From NCBI RefSeq assembly GCF_003963535.1, contig NZ_CP034539.1, positions 5,394,001 through 5,458,000 on the forward strand: DNA of 64,000 nt. The letters run 5' to 3'. This DNA is from Streptomyces cyaneochromogenes (GTDB taxonomy: Bacteria > Actinomycetota > Actinomycetes > Streptomycetales > Streptomycetaceae). Made by a program: the position numbers and the translations under genes. Shown here piece by piece: positions 60,167 through 64,000 of the stretch; within the stretch, counting starts at the first letter, position 1, and each line of letters begins with the position of its first letter. The notes beneath the pieces were generated by a model. That model was not told the origin of the DNA, ran no database searches, and saw nothing but the letters and a program-made list of their open reading frames with translations.

Positions 60167-63100
60167 CCCCGCAGGCCCGCCGATAGGGCGCGTCCGTCAC
60201 GTACGTCCGCCACTGTTCCCGCGTCAGGTCGGTGCCCGCCCGGGCGCAGACCCGCTTGATCGCCCATTCGGGAGCGATGTCGTACCGCTGGCGCGGCGCG
60301 TGCAGGCTGCCCGCGTACAGGGTCGTGCCATCGGGGGAGAAGGCCAGGGACTCGATGCCGTCGCCGGGAGTGGTCAGCGGGCTGCCGAGGGGCTGGCGGG
60401 TCGCCACGTCCCACAGCTGCACGCTGCCCGCGTCGCCGCCCACCGCCAGTGTCCGGCCGTCGGGGCTGAAGGCCAGCGCGTTCACCGCCTGCGGGCGGTC
60501 ACCGAGCGGCGCCGGGAAGACGTCGCGCAGCACACCGGCACGCCGGCTCGCTGTCCCGTCCCACAGGGCGACCCGCCCTATGTCGTCGCCGACCGCGAGC
60601 AACGAGCCGTCGGCCGAGAACCCCACCGCGCCCACATGCGCACCCTGCACCAGGTCGCGGCTCGCGACCTCGGCCGACGGCAGCCTGGCGAACCGTGCAT
60701 CACCGACCAGCAGCCCACCGTCGGGGCGGACGGCCAGGTGGACGCTGGCCAGGTCCGCCAGCACCGCCGTCCTGCGGCGAGCCGCGGTGTCCCACGCCTC
60801 GCCGTACAGGTCGCCGCCGGGCCGGACAGAGGAGCGGGCGGCGTACAGGGTGCGTCCACCAGGTCCGAGAGCGGTCTTCACCACCGCGTCGCCGGGCAAA
60901 ACCATGGTGGAGCGGACGCGGTGACGGGCGACGTCCCACACCGTGAACGACTGCGCGACGACCTCCCGGCCGGGCTCCGAGACGCCGTACGCGAGCGCCG
61001 TGCCGTCCGGGCTGAACGCCAGTAGGGCGAGGGGGTGGTCAGGGATCCTCGGGTCGGGATCGCGAGGGACGGGCACCTTCACCGGGGGCAGGGTGCTTAT
61101 CAGCCGGTCGTCGGCGGTGGCGCGGAGCCGGAAGAGGTAACGGCCGCCGGAACGCTGGGCCGTGGCGTACGTACGGCCGTCGGGGCTGAAGCACACCCCG
61201 TCCAGTGGGGTGCCGCGCCAGGATGGGGTGACCGCCGGGCCGAGGTCGAGGGTGTGGACGGTGTTTCCCTCCAGGTAGCGCAGGGTGCGGCCGTCCCGGT
61301 CCCAGGCAAGGCCGCTGTGGGGGCGCTGGTTGTGCAGGGAGTGCCGGGAGACGGGCGATTCGGGGGCCGTCAGCCGCCGCACCTGGATCTCCTCGCGGTC
61401 GGCCGTCGCCAGGAAGGCGCCGTCCGGGCTGAAGGAGGCCTCGTGCACCACGTTGCCGTCGAGTTCGGCGATCCGCCGGCCGGTCCTGGTGTCCCAGACC
61501 CGGAGCCCGGTGTCGGAGGCGGCGGCCAGCCGGTCTCCGCGGAGCGCGAGGACGGTCGTGTTCGCGTCCGCGTCGCAGATGCGGTCCTTCTGCCACTCGC
61601 CGGGCAGGGCACGGCGGCCGGGGATGTCCCACAGCTGCGGGGCCTGCCCGCCGGAGCAGACGGCCGCGCGCCGTCCGTCCGCGCTGAGCGCGGTGACCGT
61701 GATGCCCGGTGCCGGGGCCTCGAACAGCACGCGGCCGTCCACGAGCGAGCGCAGCCGCACCCGGTCGCCCTCGGTGACCAGGAAGGTGCGATCGTCGCCG
61801 CTGAAGCTGACGTCGGTGAACTGCGGCAGCGGGTCCGGACCGCCGGTCCAGTGCCCGGTGGCGGTGTCCCACAGCCGTATGCCGTCGGGGCGGCTGATCA
61901 CGAGCACCCGCACGTCCGGGCTTGCCCCGAGCACCAGGCCGTCCGGCAGCCGGCCCGAGCCGGTGCGGTGGCGCGTTCTCACGTCCCAGGTGCGCCAGGT
62001 GCGGTCGGCGGGGCTCATCAAGGTGCGGCCGGAGGCGGAGAGGGAACGCCAGGCGGAATCGCCGGGCACGGGGTCGGTGAAGGTGTCCGTCTCCTGCTGG
62101 GCGAGGGAACCGAGCAGGGCGCGGCGGGTCTCGGGCAGCTCGGCGATGCGCCAGGAGGCCGCGCCCAGCAGCAGTGCGGTGCGGGGGTCGGTGGTGCGCA
62201 GCGCGTCTGCCACGTCGGCGACCTGGCGGGCCGCTTCCTGGTTCTGCTGGCGCTCGTTGTCCTTGTATACGTCCCAGACGGCGACGGCCGTCAGCAGGGC
62301 TACGGCCAGTACGGCGGACAGCGACACGGTCAGGAGCCGGTGCCGACGGCTGATCCGGGCAGCGGCTTTGCGCTCCGCCTCGCGGGCGTCCAGCGCGGCG
62401 GCCAGGAAGGCCCGCTCCGTCATCGTCAGCGCCGCGTCCGTGTCGCAGTGCGGGAAGAGCTCCTCGGCGCGGGCCAGGCGGGTGCCCCGGTACAGGGCGC
62501 CGGGATCTCGGTCGTGTTCCAGCCAGGCGCGGGCCGCGTCCGCGAGCATCCGGTGGTGGCGAAGCCGTTCGCGGTCCTCCTCGATCCAGCCGTGCAGCCG
62601 GGGCCAGCAGGTGATCAGCGCCTCGTGGGCAAGCTGGACTCCGTCCTCATCGGCGGTCAGCAGCCGGGCCCGGGTCAGCCGCTCCACCACCATCGGTACA
62701 TCCGGTTCATCCCATTCATCCAACTCCGCGCGGGACAGGGGGCGGCGGGTGTCGGGGGTGCCCTGGCCCGGCTCCACCATCCGCAGCAGTAGCTGCCGTG
62801 CCGCGCGCGCCTGAGCCGGTGACAGGTCGCCGTACGCCTCCTCCGCGGTGGCGGCGATCGCACCTCGCACCCCGCCGGCGGCCTCGTATCCGGAGAGGGT
62901 GAGCATGCGGCTCTTGCGGCGGCGCCAGGTCTCCAGCAGGGCGTGCGAGAGCATCGGCAGCCCGCCGGGCTCGTCGAGAACCTCGTCCACCAGGCGGGCG
63001 GTGAGCGTCCGCTCGACGCGGCACCCGGCGGCCCGGGCCGGTCCGGTCACCGCCGCCCGCAGTTCTTCCGCCGTCATGGGGCCGAGAAGCAGCCCGGCGC

Positions 63101-63881
63101 CGCGCAGGGCGTCCGCGAGGGCGCGGTGCTCGGCGCAGCGGGCGTAGAAGTCGGCGCGTACCGCGACGAGCACGCGCAGTCTGCTGTCCGGGGTGCGGGC
63201 GGCGAGCAGCAGGTCGATGAAGCGGGAACGTTCCTGCGGATCGCGGCAGAGGGTGAAGACCTCCTCGAACTGGTCCACCACCACCCAGCCTTCCGGTTCG
63301 TGCTCGGCAGGGTTCAGCAGATGGCCGTACGTCGTGGCGGGCCTGGCTCCGGGGGTGAGGATCCGCAGGGCCGCCGCGTCGCCGCGGGCCGCGATCTCCT
63401 CCTGCAGCCGGGGGATCAGCCCGGCCCGCAGCAGGGACGACTTCCCGCTCCCCGAGGGGCCGAACAGCACCGCGAACCGGTGCTCGCACACCAGCTCCCC
63501 GACCTCGTCGACCACCCGGTCCCGGCCGAAGAACAGATGCCGGTCGTCCGGCTCGAACCGGGCCAGACCGCGGTAAGGCGCGGGCGCATCCTCGACGTCC
63601 TCCACCGGAGCACCGGTCGCCTCCGCCTCGGCGGCCTTCCAGCGCAGCTCCCACTCGGTGGGATCGCCCCCGCAGGCGCGCACATAACCCCGGACGACGG
63701 CGAGGGACGGCAGCCGTTCACCGGCGGCAGCCAGTGACAGGGCGGTCGCCGAGAAGCCCGCCGCCTTGGCCATCGTCCGATACGAGGGACTTCCGGCGGC
63801 CTTCCGCAGCTCCCTGAGCTCATGCGCGAGCCGCTGAACGGGTCCCGCCGCCGGGTCCACCGGTCTCTCGGGACGCCCCAT
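60144..63881 (-). CDS. HTH-STAND NTPase-WD40 protein with membrane segment, 1245 aa
   Basis: ATG 63881 follows GGAGGT by 7 nt; the longer frame is not used. Residues 14-75 are an XRE-type HTH (LAHELRELRKAAGSPSYRTM). Residues about 100-500 are an nSTAND1-type NTPase with Walker A GPSGSGKSS (about 141-149) and Walker B GWVVVDQFEEVF (about 198-209), then a winged region (LAHEALITCWPRLHGWIEED). One membrane helix lies at 516-536 (LLTVSLSAVLAVALLTAVAV). Residues 590-1225 form WD40-like repeats (FSPDGRTLAVGGDAGSVQLW and many more). STAND proteins switch on by ligand-driven oligomerisation and are common in prokaryotic conflict and signalling. The effector is not obvious; the N-terminal HTH is unusual for a pure sensor. 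Confidence 0.9.
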   Translation of the reverse strand: MGRPERPVDPAAGPVQRLAHELRELRKAAGSPSYRTMAKAAGFSATALSLAAAGERLPSLAVVRGYVRACGGDPTEWELRWKAAEAEATGAPVEDVEDAPAPYRGLARFEPDDRHLFFGRDRVVDEVGELVCEHRFAVLFGPSGSGKSSLLRAGLIPRLQEEIAARGDAAALRILTPGARPATTYGHLLNPAEHEPEGWVVVDQFEEVFTLCRDPQERSRFIDLLLAARTPDSRLRVLVAVRADFYARCAEHRALADALRGAGLLLGPMTAEELRAAVTGPARAAGCRVERTLTARLVDEVLDEPGGLPMLSHALLETWRRRKSRMLTLSGYEAAGGVRGAIAATAEEAYGDLSPAQARAARQLLLRMVEPGQGTPDTRRPLSRAELDEWDEPDVPMVVERLTRARLLTADEDGVQLAHEALITCWPRLHGWIEEDRERLRHHRMLADAARAWLEHDRDPGALYRGTRLARAEELFPHCDTDAALTMTERAFLAAALDAREAERKAAARISRRHRLLTVSLSAVLAVALLTAVAVWDVYKDNERQQNQEAARQVADVADALRTTDPRTALLLGAASWRIAELPETRRALLGSLAQQETDTFTDPVPGDSAWRSLSASGRTLMSPADRTWRTWDVRTRHRTGSGRLPDGLVLGASPDVRVLVISRPDGIRLWDTATGHWTGGPDPLPQFTDVSFSGDDRTFLVTEGDRVRLRSLVDGRVLFEAPAPGITVTALSADGRRAAVCSGGQAPQLWDIPGRRALPGEWQKDRICDADANTTVLALRGDRLAAASDTGLRVWDTRTGRRIAELDGNVVHEASFSPDGAFLATADREEIQVRRLTAPESPVSRHSLHNQRPHSGLAWDRDGRTLRYLEGNTVHTLDLGPAVTPSWRGTPLDGVCFSPDGRTYATAQRSGGRYLFRLRATADDRLISTLPPVKVPVPRDPDPRIPDHPLALLAFSPDGTALAYGVSEPGREVVAQSFTVWDVARHRVRSTMVLPGDAVVKTALGPGGRTLYAARSSVRPGGDLYGEAWDTAARRRTAVLADLASVHLAVRPDGGLLVGDARFARLPSAEVASRDLVQGAHVGAVGFSADGSLLAVGDDIGRVALWDGTASRRAGVLRDVFPAPLGDRPQAVNALAFSPDGRTLAVGGDAGSVQLWDVATRQPLGSPLTTPGDGIESLAFSPDGTTLYAGSLHAPRQRYDIAPEWAIKRVCARAGTDLTREQWRTYVTDAPYRRACGVSAGAGE

Positions 63882-64000
63882 GACACGCACCTCCGTATAT
63901 CCTGGACGTCTTGGTGGAGGCCAGGCTGCGCGGCCTCGGTCTGGGGGGCTTCGGCAGCGTTCACGCCCCCCCGTGAGCAATCCCTACGAAGAGCCGGGGC

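Overview
The window is Streptomyces-like chromosomal DNA. It has very high GC with strong GC bias at third codon positions, GTG and TTG starts, GGAGG-type ribosome sites, a TTA-containing regulator gene, and actinobacterial families (ALF repeats, DUF5990, DUF5994, DUF6082, SpoIIE/STAS). It reads as an accessory stretch of decayed mobile DNA and repeated tRNA-Gly(CCC) 3' ends around a nonribosomal peptide (NRPS) cluster, followed by a stress-type block and a metal-response/secretion block.

Layout. 0-6 kb: three tandem minus-strand genes for secreted ALF-repeat proteins, the first running off the left edge and the third ending in an AbfB-like domain. 6-16 kb: an IS3 relic, a large secreted protein, fragments of an integrase, an AraC regulator and a DUF6082 protein, and several orphan small genes. 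Three copies of the tRNA-Gly 3' end (one degenerate) lie here. 16-37.6 kb: an eleven-gene, apparently single-operon NRPS cluster on the minus strand. In order of transcription it encodes a small secreted peptide, a free carrier protein, NRPS A-T-C, NRPS C-A-T-C-A-T, NRPS C-A-T-TE, an MFS exporter, an MbtH-like protein, an LLM monooxygenase, a flavin reductase, a solute-binding-like protein without signal peptide, and a stand-alone adenylation domain. A divergent LuxR-type regulator with a TTA codon sits at its head. 37.6-43.3 kb: an IS4 relic and a cold-shock locus (MerR-like regulator, two small genes, DEAD-box helicase, cold shock protein) and a DUF5990 gene, bracketed by two more tRNA-Gly 3' copies. 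43.6-54.7 kb: five DUF5994 paralogues, two GNAT-like paralogues, two STAS proteins, a PAS-GAF-SpoIIE phosphatase and a PRC-barrel protein. 55-57.7 kb: a methyltransferase divergent from a CmtR-type metal sensor, a CDF transporter and a TSUP permease. 58.2-64 kb: two secreted proteins, a lipoprotein and a large HTH-STAND-WD40 protein.

How the genes fit together. The NRPS genes are mostly coupled by ATGA or GTGA overlaps and predict a short peptide: four adenylation modules on the line, with one serine-like code, plus a possible extra residue loaded by the stand-alone A domain onto the free carrier and oxidised by the flavin pair. The line ends in a thioesterase with Cys instead of Ser, and two condensation domains meet at one protein junction.

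The least expected pattern is in the 43-52 kb block. A 28-bp element with 8-12-8 inverted-repeat geometry lies 34-44 bp upstream of the starts of one GNAT-like gene, three DUF5994 genes and one tiny ORF. It suggests a shared regulon for these uncharacterised proteins. All functional statements rest on motif reading by eye; no database search was run.
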